Assembly: GCA_002286715.1 (NCBI GenBank)
Contig: NSJX01000014.1
Coordinates: 135,086 to 199,085, forward strand
DNA from: Dentipellis sp. KUC8613
Taxonomy: Eukaryota; Basidiomycota; Agaricomycetes; Russulales; Hericiaceae
Direction of reading: 5' to 3'
DNA: 64,000 nucleotides
Within the stretch, counting starts at the first letter, position 1, and every line of letters begins with the position of its first letter. A model generated the notes under the pieces. The model was not told where the DNA came from. It saw only the letters and a program-made list of their open reading frames with translations, and ran no database searches. Both the position numbers and the translations under genes were made by a program. Below, in pieces: positions 45,616 to 56,736 of this stretch.

Positions 45616-47065
45616 CTATCGCCCACGGCCCATCAGGGCCAACGCCACGATGAATGCGATCGCAAGCAGCAGCCCACTCACCACCGCGGCGACACGACAC
45701 CGCACGACCCAGGTGACATTTTTCATGCGCGTCGCCCGCGTCTCGATCGCCACGATCACCTCCTTGTGCGCGGGCTGCCCTTGCGTCTCTGCTGCGACTG
45801 CACCCGCGATAGAGTCCCACCGCAGGCACCAGCCTGAGCGCGGCCGCGGCCGCCTCAGCGCCTGACCCGTGTCCTTTGGTTCGTCCTTCGCGCCACCCGC
45901 CGCCTTACCCTTCTCCGCACTCGCACCCGTCGACGTCGACGCCCGAGCCCGCCAGCGCGGTAAGATCGCGCCTTTGTGCTTCGTGGTGGGGAAGCGCGCC
46001 TCCGCGATGAGCCACCCGCCAATGAGCCAGCACCACGGCGCGACGAAGCCGGCCCAGAAGAGCACTTTGGGCAGGTGTGGGCGGATGCGCCACGCGGACG
46101 CGGCGAGCAGCATCGTGAAGGACGGGCGCGTGCTGCCGTAGGACGAGAGCGAGCGCCGCCAGCGCTCCATGATGAAGTCGGAGGCGCGCGACTGGGGAGG
46201 AGACTCGAACGACGGGGTTGAGATGCGCGGCGCGGGGACGGGCGGCGCGTTTGGGTCCGTGAGGAAGGGCTCTGGGCTGTGCGTCAGCTCGCGGGTGAAG
46301 GAGGGATTCGTGAGCCGCGCCTCCGCGAGCGTGGGCGCGGAGACGAGCGGGTGTGCATCGGGCGCGTCGGCGTGCGTCTGGGTCTGACCGGCGTGGGTGA
46401 TATCTTCCTCGCCGTCGGCATCTTCCTGAACGGAAGGTGCAGTGTGGAAGCTGCCTGTGCGCTCGGATGCTGAGTCCTCGTACACAGTGGAGAAGAGCTG
46501 TGGGCCTGCGCGGTGTGCCAAGGTAAACGACGGACGAAGGTCGAGCGGGGGCAACGTCGGGGCGAGGGGCTGGGACGATGTGCCCATAGTGCGAAGTGAG
46601 CTCGAGGAGGCCTGCGAGATGGAACGCTTTAGAGGGCGCTTGAGGAATGCAGAGTACGTAGACCCATGATCCCCTACGTTCGCGACACGTAAATACGACG
46701 TCTCGACTAGTGAGCTGCGGGTGCGCACCAATGTCGTATGACGCAGGTGTCCCTGGCGAGGACGGTGAGCCCTCGGTAGGCGATGTCCACCTGCCCCCTC
46801 CAGCATGCGACCTCTCCATTATCGGAGACAAAGGCTTGATGTGCAGAAGCGTCAGATTATCTTCAATTTCCGCTGCTTGCCTGCGCGCCACCGTGTCCAG
46901 CTGCAGCGAAGGGTTGCTCTGGATTGTGGGATGTGTATAGGGGTAGGTCGAAGCTCGCTCAGAAAGTGGGGAGGGCGACGACACCGAGCGGCCAAGGATG
47001 TGTGCAAAGGGCGGCCGTCGAGGCAATTCCACCGGGCTTACTGGGCTCGGCGTCCCCGGCGCCAT
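45616..47065 (-). CDS. uncharacterised Ser-rich protein with two hydrophobic segments
   Basis: Exons 47065-46729 and 46673-45616 (55-nt intron, phase 1) give 464 aa. The N-terminal 260 residues are Ser/Pro/Thr-rich. A membrane-type segment, KVLFWAGFVAPWCWLIGGWL, preceded by WRIRPHLP, lies in the C-terminal half. A basic, Ala-rich cytosolic-type stretch follows, then a C-terminal TM (AAVVSGLLLAIAFIVALALM) ending GRGR. This arrangement, a disordered N-terminus with a WAGF.aPWCWLIGG helix and tail anchor, recurs in fungal serine-rich proteins of unknown role; I do not assign a function. The start is uncertain: the frame is open to an ATG at 47248, and a protein-like frame at 47250-47444 could be an extra 5' exon. 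Confidence 0.7.
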
Positions 47066-48342
47066 ATTACAGATCCAGTTGATGCGCGAGGGACCTGCAT
47101 ACCGGTGCTCGTTCGACGACGAGTGCTCTGTGCGGGATTTGGCAGGCACGGCGGTTTCTGTGTCCTGGGAAGGCCTCTCGGGTCCCAGCTTCGAGCTCGA
47201 GGTGGAAGGGAAAGGCTGAGTGACAGGGATGTGTACCCCCATTCTCACCTTTGCTTGCTTTCAGGCGTGAAAGCGCGTCGCGTATGATGCATGCTTTGTA
47301 TGCATCGGGTGCACGGTTATATAGATCGACATGCGGGGCGGCGAGGCAGTGCTTTATTGCAGGCGAAAGCGTATCTTTTGCGTGCCCGGGCACGAGGAGG
47401 TGACGCCCCATCGGTCCGACACTAGCACCAATTGCGCCTGTCAAAAGCCTGGATCGTTAGACCGACGCAAGTGTACTCAATCCAGTAGTAATCAGCGTAG
47501 ACGTTACACGCCTGTAGACGTGAACATGACGAACATCACAAAGCACATGTCGGAGCCAAGTTCTCATCGGTAGAGAATGCTCTCTATGGACGTCGAAGCA
47601 AAGAGAGCGCTCGCCGAACGTCAAAGTCGAACAATATCTGTGATAGACACCAGAGCGCGGTGTCGTTGGCCAGCTTTGCATTCGGAGCCAGATGAAAGAA
47701 AGGTGAAAGAAAGACAGCGCCGAACCCCGGTCAGTGCTGATCCAAGATCCGGAATGCTGCGCTCACCTCGTGTCCTTTCACCACCCGCCTTTCTTTCCAA
47801 AAGAAGACAAGACTTTGACGCACCTGTTGAGTTCCTTGCCGGTGCTACGGGATTAGGGGATGCTGGTGACTGCAGAGTAAGAACAAATAACAAGGGGAAT
47901 TGTATACCTGCACGGAGTGTCGAATTGCCAAAGGCCGCGCAACCTGGTCGAGGGCGTCGACCCGACGCAACCAAATAATTCTCGACCGGGCTGCAACCAC
48001 GAGGCGATCAGGACGACACGCCTCCTTGCTGGAGAATGTACATATATGATAGGTGATATAGAGACTGTGAAACACGATGGCCTTGTGAGGCAGAAGGGAA
48101 AGGAATGAACATGGTTTAGGATATACTTCAAGATGCAAGATATCGGAGGTCGTGATATAACCCGTAAAGCGTCGTGGAGAAACAATAAGACAGAGGGGAT
48201 AGCAAATAAAATAAGTAATCCAACAGAAAATCGTACACATCAAACTCCAGGGATACAGACAATGTGGAAGAGGAACCTGCACATCAATAGTAACAGAGCC
48301 TGTGGGTATTACCTGGGTCCGTTGCTTGTGGGTATTGCGGCT
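47066..48342. other. 1.3-kb intergenic region with possible 5' exon
   Basis: Lies upstream of the minus-strand gene ending at 45616. The minus frame at 47250-47444 reads protein-like (APHVDLYNRAPDAYKACIIR, then DALSRLKASK) and ends at a GTGAGA donor. It may be an additional 5' exon of that gene. The rest (47450-48340) shows no supported gene; it is the 3' flank of the acidic-protein gene. Confidence 0.45.
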
Positions 48343-49075
48343 TTACTGCGTCTTTAAAGACTCATCTTCTATAGATGCTTCTGTCTTGTCAGCGGTATCT
48401 TTGCCCGTCGTGGGCTCCTCTACAGCGACGGCGGTGTCCAAAACCTTTGAGGCAGTCGGGGGTGCGGAAGAAGACGGGACCTCGGAGGGCTCTGCAGGCG
48501 TGTCTTTGGACTCCTCGGAATCGACGACAGCAATATCATCCTCCTCGGGTGCAGGGGTCGTTTTTTCTTCCGTTGGAATAGGAGCGGAGCTATCCTCGTG
48601 AGGTGCAGATTCCTCGGTAGTCTCCTTCTCCAGGGGTGCCTTGGACTCTGCCGCCTCGGGTTTCTCCTCTTTCGCGTCGGTTTCGCTCGCAGCATCTTCC
48701 TCCTCCTTGATTTCCTCCTTTTCCTTCTTTGGCTCCTCTGCCTTCTCCTCGATCTCCACTCCCTTCACACCACGCGTGACTTCCTTCACAGCGGGATCTG
48801 TCTCCTTCCCCTTCACCAGCTCGCCGAGTTCGCCAGTGTCCTCGCGTGCCAACTGCCCGCGCCGCTTGCGTGTCGTAGGCGCGTCATGCATCTCCTCGTC
48901 GTCGTCCTCAGGCGTGCGTCGACGCTTGCCGATCGTAGGCGCGTTCGATGTGGCTGGATGACACGATGAGGCCACGAACACGTTCGAACCAAACTTCCAG
49001 CTTACCGTCATCTCCCCAGGGCCGATCCGGACGCGGAAACACGGACGACGAGATGCGGCGGATGATCTTGAACAT
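48343..49075 (-). CDS. small acidic, Glu/Lys-rich disordered protein
   Basis: Exons 49075-49006 and 48953-48343 (52-nt intron, phase 1) give 226 aa. Not recognised. The N-terminus MFKIIRRISSSVFPRPDRPW is basic and non-repetitive. It is followed after the splice by a bipartite-NLS-like IGKRRRTPEDDDEE and TRKRRGQLARED. The remainder is strongly acidic (EEKAEEPKKEKEEIKEEEDA and similar) and Ser/Thr-rich to the end, with no predicted globular domain. Composition resembles nuclear chaperone-like or scaffold tails, but that is only a compositional analogy. Splicing is supported because the upstream ATG frame closes without it. Confidence 0.65.
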
Positions 49076-49559
49076 CGTGATGAGGCGTGCGGGTACAGGA
49101 GATGCTGAAGGATAAGAGCAAGGTGCGGGGAAAGGCGTCTAGACAAGACGCGACAAACGCGGTTCAAATGAACGTGTGCTGGCGGTCACATGGTCACACC
49201 CGTGCTAGGACGCGATTCAAGCTCCGTGCGTTATTCCGCGGTCACACAAATCTTTTCGAAACGAATCCAGCTGAACATCTTCCGTAGAAATACTCTGGAA
49301 TAAACAAAATTAGAGCCCCAGATGCACCACCCGTGTTGGAGAGAACTGTGAAGACGAGTGTGCCCAAGTGCATGCCATACAACGAACCACATGCTCAATT
49401 AAAAATTACGTAATATTGTGACTTTCGGCTGATCGATTGGATCTGCTTGACTCGAATCTGCAGCTGCAAAAGTAGCAACGGTCCTCGCGGTGCACCGGCC
49501 TCTATCGTCTCCCCCAAGCCCTATCTACTGCAGACAACCCTGCTAGACAGCACACAAAC
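49076..49559. promoter_or_regulatory. divergent promoter region
   Basis: 484 bp between the acidic-protein and SerRS ATGs. It contains an AT-rich patch, CAATTAAAAATTACGTAATA (about 49394-49413), embedding the palindrome TTACGTAA, a bZIP (C/EBP-PAR-type) half-site combination. Role inferred only. Confidence 0.35.
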
Positions 49560-51325
49560 ATGACATTGGACGTCCTTACTTTTATTGACTCCAAAGGCGG
49601 CAATGCCGAGTCTATCCGCGAGTCGCAGCGGAGGCGCGGACACTCAGTCGAGCTGGTGGATGAGGTCATTCACATGTACAGCGAGTGGGTGAAGAGTGCG
49701 TATCTCGATATAATGCTACAGGGGTTTTGTTGTAACGCGAAATCTCAGAGGACTACGAGACAAATGTTCTGAGCAAGGAGAGTAATGCCATTCAGAAAGA
49801 GATCGGCGCAAAAAAGAAGGTGCGTTCGAACGCGTTTATCTGCTCTGATAGGACGCTGAATGTGAATGGGGTTGAAATCACTAGGCGAAACAGAATGCAG
49901 ATGATCTCGTTGCACGAAAGAAGGCCCTTGATGTGCAGGTAGAAGCGAAGCGAAAGGAGACACGAGACTATGAGCTGCAAATGAGGCAGAAGGCCAGCAC
50001 CATTGGCAACATCGTCGGAAAGGCGGTGCCCGTCAGCCAGACGGAGGTGAGTCCTACGTAGCAACTATAGCAGGGCATCCGAATGGGTGGACTTAACAGC
50101 GGTAAGTTCAGGATGACAACGTTACTGTGAGGACATGGCATCCGGAGGGTCCCAATGCGCAAGTGGAAAAGAAGACGGGCATTCTTGCGCATCATGAAGT
50201 GCTCCTCCGACTGGACGCGATGGATCTCGAACGAGGTAGGTCGTATGCTCAGAGTCGAGATTTCCAGTCCCCTTACTCGTTGCGCTGCAAGGCGCGAAAA
50301 TCGCTGGTCACCGTGGATACTACCTCACGAACGACGGTATCGATCTGAACCAGGCCCTCATCTCATATGGCCTTGACTTCCTGCGCAAACGCGGATACAA
50401 AAAGATTCAGCCTCCGTTCATGATGAACAAGGACCAGATGGCGAAGACTGCGCAGCTGGATCAGTTCGACGAGGAACTCTACAAGGTACGCTTCATCCAG
50501 TATCTCAGCTCCATAAATTTGAGTTTGACAGCACATCCGCAGGTGATCGCCAGCGACGACGAGAAGTACCTCATCGCCACGTCAGAACAGCCTATCTCCG
50601 CCTTCCACTCAGACGAATGGTTCGAGGACCCCAAGACCCAGCTCCCGATCCAATATGCAGGCTACTCGACGTGCTTCCGCAAGGAGGCCGGCTCCGCCGG
50701 GCGCGACATGTGGGGCATCTTCCGCGTGCACCAGTTCGAGAAGGTCGAGCAGTTTTGCATCACCGAGCCCGAGAAGTCGTGGGAGATGTTCGACACGATG
50801 GTCGGCAACTCTGAGGCGTTCTACCAGAGCCTGGGGATTCCGTACCGCGTCGTTGCTATCGTCTCGGGCGCGCTCAACCTCGCGGCGGCGCAGAAGTACG
50901 ACCTGGAGGCGTGGTTCCCCTTCCAAGGAGAACACAAGGAACTGGTCTCCTGCTCGAACTGCACCGACTACCGTACGTTTCCCCGAGGCTTCGCTCTCTT
51001 CAGCACATTCTAACGCGCAGCGTTCATCAGAGAGCCGACGGCTTGAAGTGCGCTGTGGCCTAAAGAGCAAGGACCAGGCGCGCAAGGTCTACGTGCACAT
51101 GCTCAACGGCACTCTCTGCGCCACCGAGCGCGCCCTTTGCTGCCTTGTCGAGAACTACCAGACCCCCGACGTACGTCTTCGTTTCATTGCCTATACCGCA
51201 TCTGCTGACGTTCATTTCTACAGGGCCTCGTCATCCCTGAGGTTCTGCGTCCCTACATGCAGGGCCGTGAGTTCCTCCCCTGGGTCAAGGCGCTGCCGAA
51301 GAACCTCCAGCGCAAACATGCTTAA
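49560..51325 (+). CDS. SES1: cytosolic seryl-tRNA synthetase
   Basis: Charges tRNA-Ser (class II). Exons 49560-49695, 49749-49819, 49885-50046, 50112-50235, 50292-50485, 50543-50972, 51031-51170 and 51224-51325 give 452 aa, the usual eukaryotic length. The N-terminal long antiparallel coiled-coil arm ([35 protein letters not shown]) binds the tRNA variable arm. The catalytic core has [19 protein letters not shown] (motif 1 side), [10 protein letters not shown], motif 2 [20 protein letters not shown] (from about 271), [18 protein letters not shown], and motif 3 around [15 protein letters not shown]. The C-terminus is short ([15 protein letters not shown]). No mitochondrial presequence at the start, so cytosolic. 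Every intron is 49-65 nt and the phases close perfectly. Confidence 0.96.
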
Positions 51326-51611
51326 GGATAAAGCATGAGATATGATATTGAGTGTATTGCAGTTGAAGTCTGTATTCTTCAGGTGTATTGTGGGGGTTTG
51401 GTGTTAGACTAGAGAGAAGTATCATGATCTATTGTATCAATGATGACAGTCAGCTGGTGTAGCCCATTAGTGCATGCGCGAGCGCGTCCGATGTTTTTAA
51501 GATCAGGTCGACGTCAAGGTGAGCACCAGCTGATTGAGTATTGGTCGCTGGCAAAGTAGAGATGTTGTGCTAGATGATACAAATTCCAATGTACACTTCC
51601 GCTTTGCTTTT
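51326..51611. other. convergent intergenic region
   Basis: Short 3' flank shared by SerRS and threonine synthase; no gene seen. Confidence 0.5.
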
Positions 51612-53488
51612 CTATACGCTTCCCGTTGCGGTGCCGTTGGAGGCATCCTCGCCAACATGGGCCTCGATGACCTTCTTGACCAGCTCCACCCTTGGAGCTT
51701 CTACATCGATGATTCTCTTTTCTTTTTCGAGCAGCCCTCTGAACTCTTCCGGCTGTACATCGCGCTCGAAAGAGAAGTCTTTCGCGCCGCTGAGTGCACG
51801 AGTGACGGCCTCAGAGAACTTGGCGGGGTGAGCGGTAGAGAGGACGATTTGCACCGTCGAAGGGGAGCTGAGAGGATGTCGGTGAGCAAATATCAGTGCA
51901 TGAAACTATGCGAAAACCGACTTTTTGGGTGCGATCAAGGCTGCAGCGGACAGCCCGACCGCAGTGTGTGGGTCAGCGACATATGACGGGGTACCAAGGA
52001 AGTATTCGCGGATAGTGTCCAAGGTCTGCACAGCGAATGATCAGATACCAAATACGTTCCGCATAAGATGGTAGAATATACCTGCTCGTCGGATATCCGC
52101 TCCGCCGTAAAGTCCCTGCGCGCCGCCTCGAGCACATTCACCGGCACCTCGACGCGCCCGTCGCTCTTCATCTGGCTCATCCAGCCATTAACCGCGGCAC
52201 ACGCGACCACGCGGCGCGTCGCCTCCTCGCCCGTTCCAGTGGCCTCGTACGCGAGGTACCACAGCAGCCGCTCGAAGTTGCTCGACACGAGGATGTCCAT
52301 CGCCGGGCTCAGCGTCTCGAGCACGCCGCCAACAGACTGCTTGCCGTCCGACGCGCCGTCCGCAGGCGCAGTCGCCGCGGGCCCTGTCGACGAGTCGGTC
52401 TTCTCGTACCGCCCGCTCTGCCAGAACCGCGCGAGGATGTCGTTCGAGTTTGTCGCGACGACGAGCTTGCCCATCGGCAGCCCCATGCGCTTCGCGTAGT
52501 ACCCCGCGAGGATGTCGCCAAAGTTACCCGTGGGGACGACGAATTGCAGCTCTGCGTCTGCGTGGAGCTGCTGGCGCGCGTGGAAGTATGCGAGGAAGTA
52601 GTAGACGGTCTGCGCGAGGATGCGCGCCCAGTTGATGGAGTTGACGGCGCCGAGCCGGTGTTTTTGGTTGAAGGCACGGTCGCCGAAGAGGGCTTTTACG
52701 ATGTCCTGCGAAGAGTTATTAGATACGGAGAATTCTGTTCGAGGGCTCTGCTTACTTGACAATCGTCGAAGGTCCCCTTGACAGCGATGTTATGCACATT
52801 CGCGTCCGTGACGGTCGTCATTTGGGCCTCTTGGATGGGGGAAACGCGGCCTTTCGGGTGGAGAATGAAGATGGAGACATTCGCCTTGTTCCTCAGACCA
52901 TAGATGGCAGCACTGTGACATCGCGGTGAGCATCTATTGAGCTGCTTGGGGTGCATGTAGCTCACCTTCCCGTGTCACCACTCGTCGCACCCACAACTGT
53001 CAACTTCTCCAGCTTCTCTCCGGGAGCTTTGCGCGCGTTCCGTCGAAGAAGGAAGAACTCGAAGAGGTTCCCGAGGAGCTGCAGCGCGACATCCTTGAAC
53101 GCAAAAGTCGGTCCGTGGAAGAGCTCCAGGATGAACTTCTTGTCGTTGATCTTCTTTAGAGGTGTGATGTCAGGATGGCGGAAAGTGCTGTAGGATTTCT
53201 CCACGAGCGCACGCAGCTCGGCCTGCGAGATCTCCTCAGGCGAGATGTAGAGCGAAAGCACCGCGACCGAGAGGTCGACGAAGGAGTACGACTTCCAGTC
53301 TTCCTGCCAGTTCTGCGGCAGGGAGGGGATGTGTTCCGGGATATAGAGACCTCCGTTCGGTGCGAGGCCGGTCAGGACAGTCTGCAGAGGACATGGGTTC
53401 GTTCAAAGTAAAACATGCGAAGACCGAGATGATTAACCTCTTCGAAGGAGAGCTCTGTGTCCCCACCGCGGGTGGAAAAGTACTTCAT
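51612..53488 (-). CDS. THR4: threonine synthase
   Basis: PLP enzyme that converts O-phosphohomoserine to threonine, the last step of threonine biosynthesis. Exons 53488-53438, 53381-52966, 52912-52756, 52705-52082, 52025-51922 and 51867-51612 give 535 aa, matching fungal Thr4. MKYFSTRGGDTELSFEE starts with the family N-terminus, followed by TGLAPNGGLYIPEHIP. The PLP Lys lies in HGPTFAFKDVALQLLGN (K113). VVGATSGDTGSAAIYGL forms the phosphate-binding loop; FVVPTGNFGDILAGYYAKRM and TNSNDILARFWQSG are core motifs. An Ala/Gly/Asp-rich insertion of about 20 residues follows the KTDSS segment. The C-terminal exon (STAHPAKFSEAVTRAL) is also typical. A Gcn4/CPC1 core site (TGACTC, 53578-53583) lies about 90 bp upstream. 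Confidence 0.96.
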
Positions 53489-54993
53489 GGTGGTGCAAGG
53501 ATGGCCAGCAACGCAAGGGAAGCAAGGGCCTTTTGACTTTGAATTGCTTGCAACTGGAGCAGTCGGCGGCGTCGGCCTGACTCGAGCTCTTGCTGCCTTC
53601 GGCGACTTTTCGGACTCACCTCCGAGCCACGTGCACCTTCCTTATCCGGATGCGTAGTACGCGGCTCCTGCGGACTGCGCCGCGGTCAACTCTATCCTTC
53701 AAAAACACTTCTCAAGTCAAATCAAGCCCGATGCTGCTTTTTTCATCCACATCCATGATCACCTGGTGCTGACACGAAACCAGCGAGCACTGTATCAAGA
53801 CGGTGAGGACAAGGATTTTTTACTCAAAGGGGCTCTTTTCTCGCTCTGTACGTTTGCCGGCGCCAGCTTCTGTGCAGCTCGACAGACAGTGACACCGGCT
53901 GCCGTACAGAGCGGGGAGAGTTCCTCTCTTGGTTTGGAGTCTTTGCGTCTCATACGACTTCCTACAGAGGCCTGCTTCTGGTGCACGACGAGAACAGGAA
54001 CCGCTTCTGCTGGTCCATTCCTTCCTTTTACGTCCACCCTGCATCCTTGGACAACCCAGGGTTTGGCATTGCTGCTTTTCGCCCATCGTATCTGAGCGTT
54101 GAGCGCTGATGCATAGCTGGTAAGGCGATACTTGAGGTGCTGGTGGGCAAAGCTTTCCTATCGCACGCGAGCAAACCACCTCTGGATTAGCATCGCACTT
54201 CGCCGATGCTCGTCTGCCGATGCTCACGCCGGTCACTACGTCTCCCCTTGGCTCAGCGCGCAGACTAGAGGCTTATTCTCTCTCACCCCATCCATGTCTT
54301 CTGTTACAACGAAAAATGACGACCCGGGGTCGTCCAGGGACGATTCTTGTCTAATTAGAACAGGATGTTCTCTTTCTCAATCGCTCCATGCCGACGACGA
54401 CCATCTCTAAGTAAGCTACTCTTGCGTTACTATCTCTGACGGTGTGATATCTGAGCCTACCTTCAAAACCCATGCACGTCTATTGGGGGGATATGGCCAT
54501 CGTCGGACAATCGTACTCCCCTCCGTCGTAGATGGTGGATAACGATGTACACCATCTCGATTCTCCTGCCGCAGACTCACTTGCTGCAGCTGCACGGTAC
54601 CGGTAGCTTTACTTACCAATGCGCGAGCATGCGCTACTATCCTCGTATACGCTGTCCGGATCCCTGTTCTCTATGCATTTATCGAGGCAATCGAATGCCA
54701 GGCGTTCATCGAAAGGCCATCCATCATGTAGACTTGGTGTAGCCGTAGCACTATAGGGCTTGTCTGAGCTAGTTGTAAATCAACGCTGTTTGACTGGGGT
54801 TTCCGGGGTCCGGCTTTGCGCGTTCTAACACTGAGCATGGCAGTGGTCCAGTGCCAGACACTGGAGTCTGCCCGGGGAAACGCAGGCAATTACTTCATTT
54901 CCCCCCATCAGCCAGCCGTCGTAGTTGGCATGATGGATACTAGTATCCGGTTGCCAAATACTTTGACTTCCCTCGTCCCTCTGATTATTCAAA
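53489..54993. other. 1.5-kb intergenic region; THR4 promoter with Gcn4-type core
   Basis: Near 53488 it is the threonine synthase promoter: TGACTC at 53578-53583 on the plus strand (GAGTCA on the gene strand) matches the core of the Gcn4/CPC1 element. Open frames around 53766-54236 on both strands lack family signals. The region from 54400 to 54990 is the upstream flank of the tandem array. No gene supported. Confidence 0.45.
53578..53583 (-). promoter_or_regulatory. Gcn4/CPC1 core site upstream of threonine synthase
   Basis: TGACTC on the plus strand, 90 bp before the THR4 ATG. Gcn4-type bZIPs activate amino-acid biosynthesis genes through TGACTC/TGACTCA in fungi; only the six-base core is present, so chance occurrence is possible. 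Confidence 0.4.
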
Positions 54994-56190
54994 ATGGATT
55001 CTGACGCCGTTTCTATCCTGTCGACGGCACCTCCAAGGTATGTTCTGATGCGACTCTCAGGCTTCCGGTGTGATGTTCACTCCGGCCGCAGTTACAGCGA
55101 GATTGAAACGGAGCCTTGGGTACCTCCCAATCACCCAAACGAGCTTGAGTTGCAGCCTAGTCAGGCTGCTCCAACCTCGCTAGAGCCAGTAGCAGGACCT
55201 TCGCGCATCGGCCACGTAGAGCCAACCCCCCAGGATCGTCCCGTCACGCCGAGGCCTCCATTACCACCCAGGCGTCCTACCCAAAGCAAGGAGGCAGCGT
55301 CGTCGAACACTCAAAGAGCATTACCCCCTCCTCCCCCGCAAGAGGTTGTCCTAGCATGGAGTCCGCCTCCAGCGCCGGCTGTTCCTCAGGTTCCATCGGG
55401 CTCAGCAACCTATTTATTCTCATCGGCTTCGTTCAATACCATGCTGTTACTTCCGTCGGCGCGTAACGACGCAGTCGACTCAAGGCCGCTCTTTCACATC
55501 ACCGTCAACCTCAATTGCCTCATGCCGTCGTCGTACATTACCGTCATTCGGAGGGGCGCTTCAGAGTCGGGGGAATATGTCGGGGAGTTTGAGTGCGTAT
55601 CGGATACATTCCGCCTGAAGTCAAACTAACATTCCTGAGCGCGCTTCGTTTAGGATGGGGATATCGAAGGACTCGTCTACTGTGGTGCTGGGAGGCCACC
55701 GCAGGCTAGTATCGTTGGTACTCACGACATTCTATTCTCCTCTGCGCGACCAGGTAAGCACTTATGAATATTTCCATCCATTGCTTGAGCTCACGACGTA
55801 CCCTTGTGCGCCTAGAAACATCTGCGCTGGAAAATGGGTGAGACGGAATTCATGTGGAAAATAATCATGAAGCCGTCCTACAAAGCCATCGTGAGCATTG
55901 GCGCCTAATGAGTATCTTGCGCGTTGATCACCAGTGCATTCACCCCTCAGGGCACTCTACGACAAACAGGAACGGAGCGTATGCCCGAGTTTGCCCACCT
56001 GGTGCCGGGAAGGCTAACAGGGCCGGTAGACAATGTTGAGGACAGGCTGACGAAGATCCGCATCATGCCTGCCGGTCGGCCGTTCGTCGACCATATCATC
56101 ATGTCGGCACTCATCCTCGAACGTATACGGCTCACCCCGAGTAACGCGGAGACCAACGTGCTCTTCAACTACCCAGAAAGCTTCATCTGA
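54994..56190 (+). CDS. tandem family member A (DUF6593-like)
   Basis: First of four head-to-tail paralogues. Exons 54994-55037, 55092-55592, 55654-55753, 55816-55890 and 55951-56190 give 319 aa. N-terminal block MDSDAVSILSTAPPR, then EIETEPWVPP, a Pro/Ser-rich linker of about 90 residues, the motif QEVVLAWSPPPAP, and a C-terminal beta-rich domain: ATYLFSSASFNTMLLLPS, RPLFHITVNLNCLMPSS, RRGASESGEYVGEFEMGIS, HLRWKMGETEFMWK, then DRLTKIRIMPAGRPFVDHII and SALILERIRLTP. The C-terminal pattern resembles the basidiomycete DUF6593 family (recalled, not searched). No signal peptide or TM. Intron 1 (54 nt) is in frame and stop-free, but paralogues B and D carry an interrupting intron there. Exon 5 uses the CCCTCAG acceptor; the earlier CACCAG would break the frame. 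Confidence 0.8.
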
Positions 56191-56736
56191 GGTATGAGAG
56201 AGTGCGACCTCTAATTCTCATGATATCAGTTCACTCGTTGTGGTAACGCTCATGCTGGACAGTGTTCCCCATGACCGTGTCCATGCCTGTCTAGACGACG
56301 TATTCATATTCCATCACCAAATCAATAGCATACGGTTGCATCCGTCCCTTCGCTTTCTGAGTATCTTCGAACATCCCTTTCGGTGCTTGTGCGTTTCTCG
56401 GAACTTCGAGATTCAGCGTATACGCATGCAGGAATTCGGATACCGCGAACACGGTGTATAAATCATATTTCAGCTATATTGCTCTTCGTGTGATAGAGTG
56501 CATGCGCACCTCCCCATACAAGGACAAGACTACTAACAACAGATCTAGTGTCCAGATGTCCTCATCGCCTTGCCTACACGATCATCTAAAAGGCTTGGCA
56601 ACAGCACATAATGTTCATGGGACGTCGCGATCCAAATAAGTAATTATCCTTTCTCTCTTATATGAACGGTGATAGATCTCTGACCGCGACTGAAAAATAC
56701 TCTGACTGCATTGAAACATTCCTTCTTTGATGTAGG
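56191..56736. other. spacer between array copies A and B
   Basis: About 550 bp. No remnant copy recognised; AT-richer than the coding copies. It presumably holds the promoter of copy B. Confidence 0.45.

Noticed and set aside
55941..55950. Earlier CACCAG acceptor (after 55934) for exon 5 of copy A
   Set aside because: It shifts the frame and ends early (CIHPSGHSTT...); the CCCTCAG acceptor restores the block conserved in the other copies.
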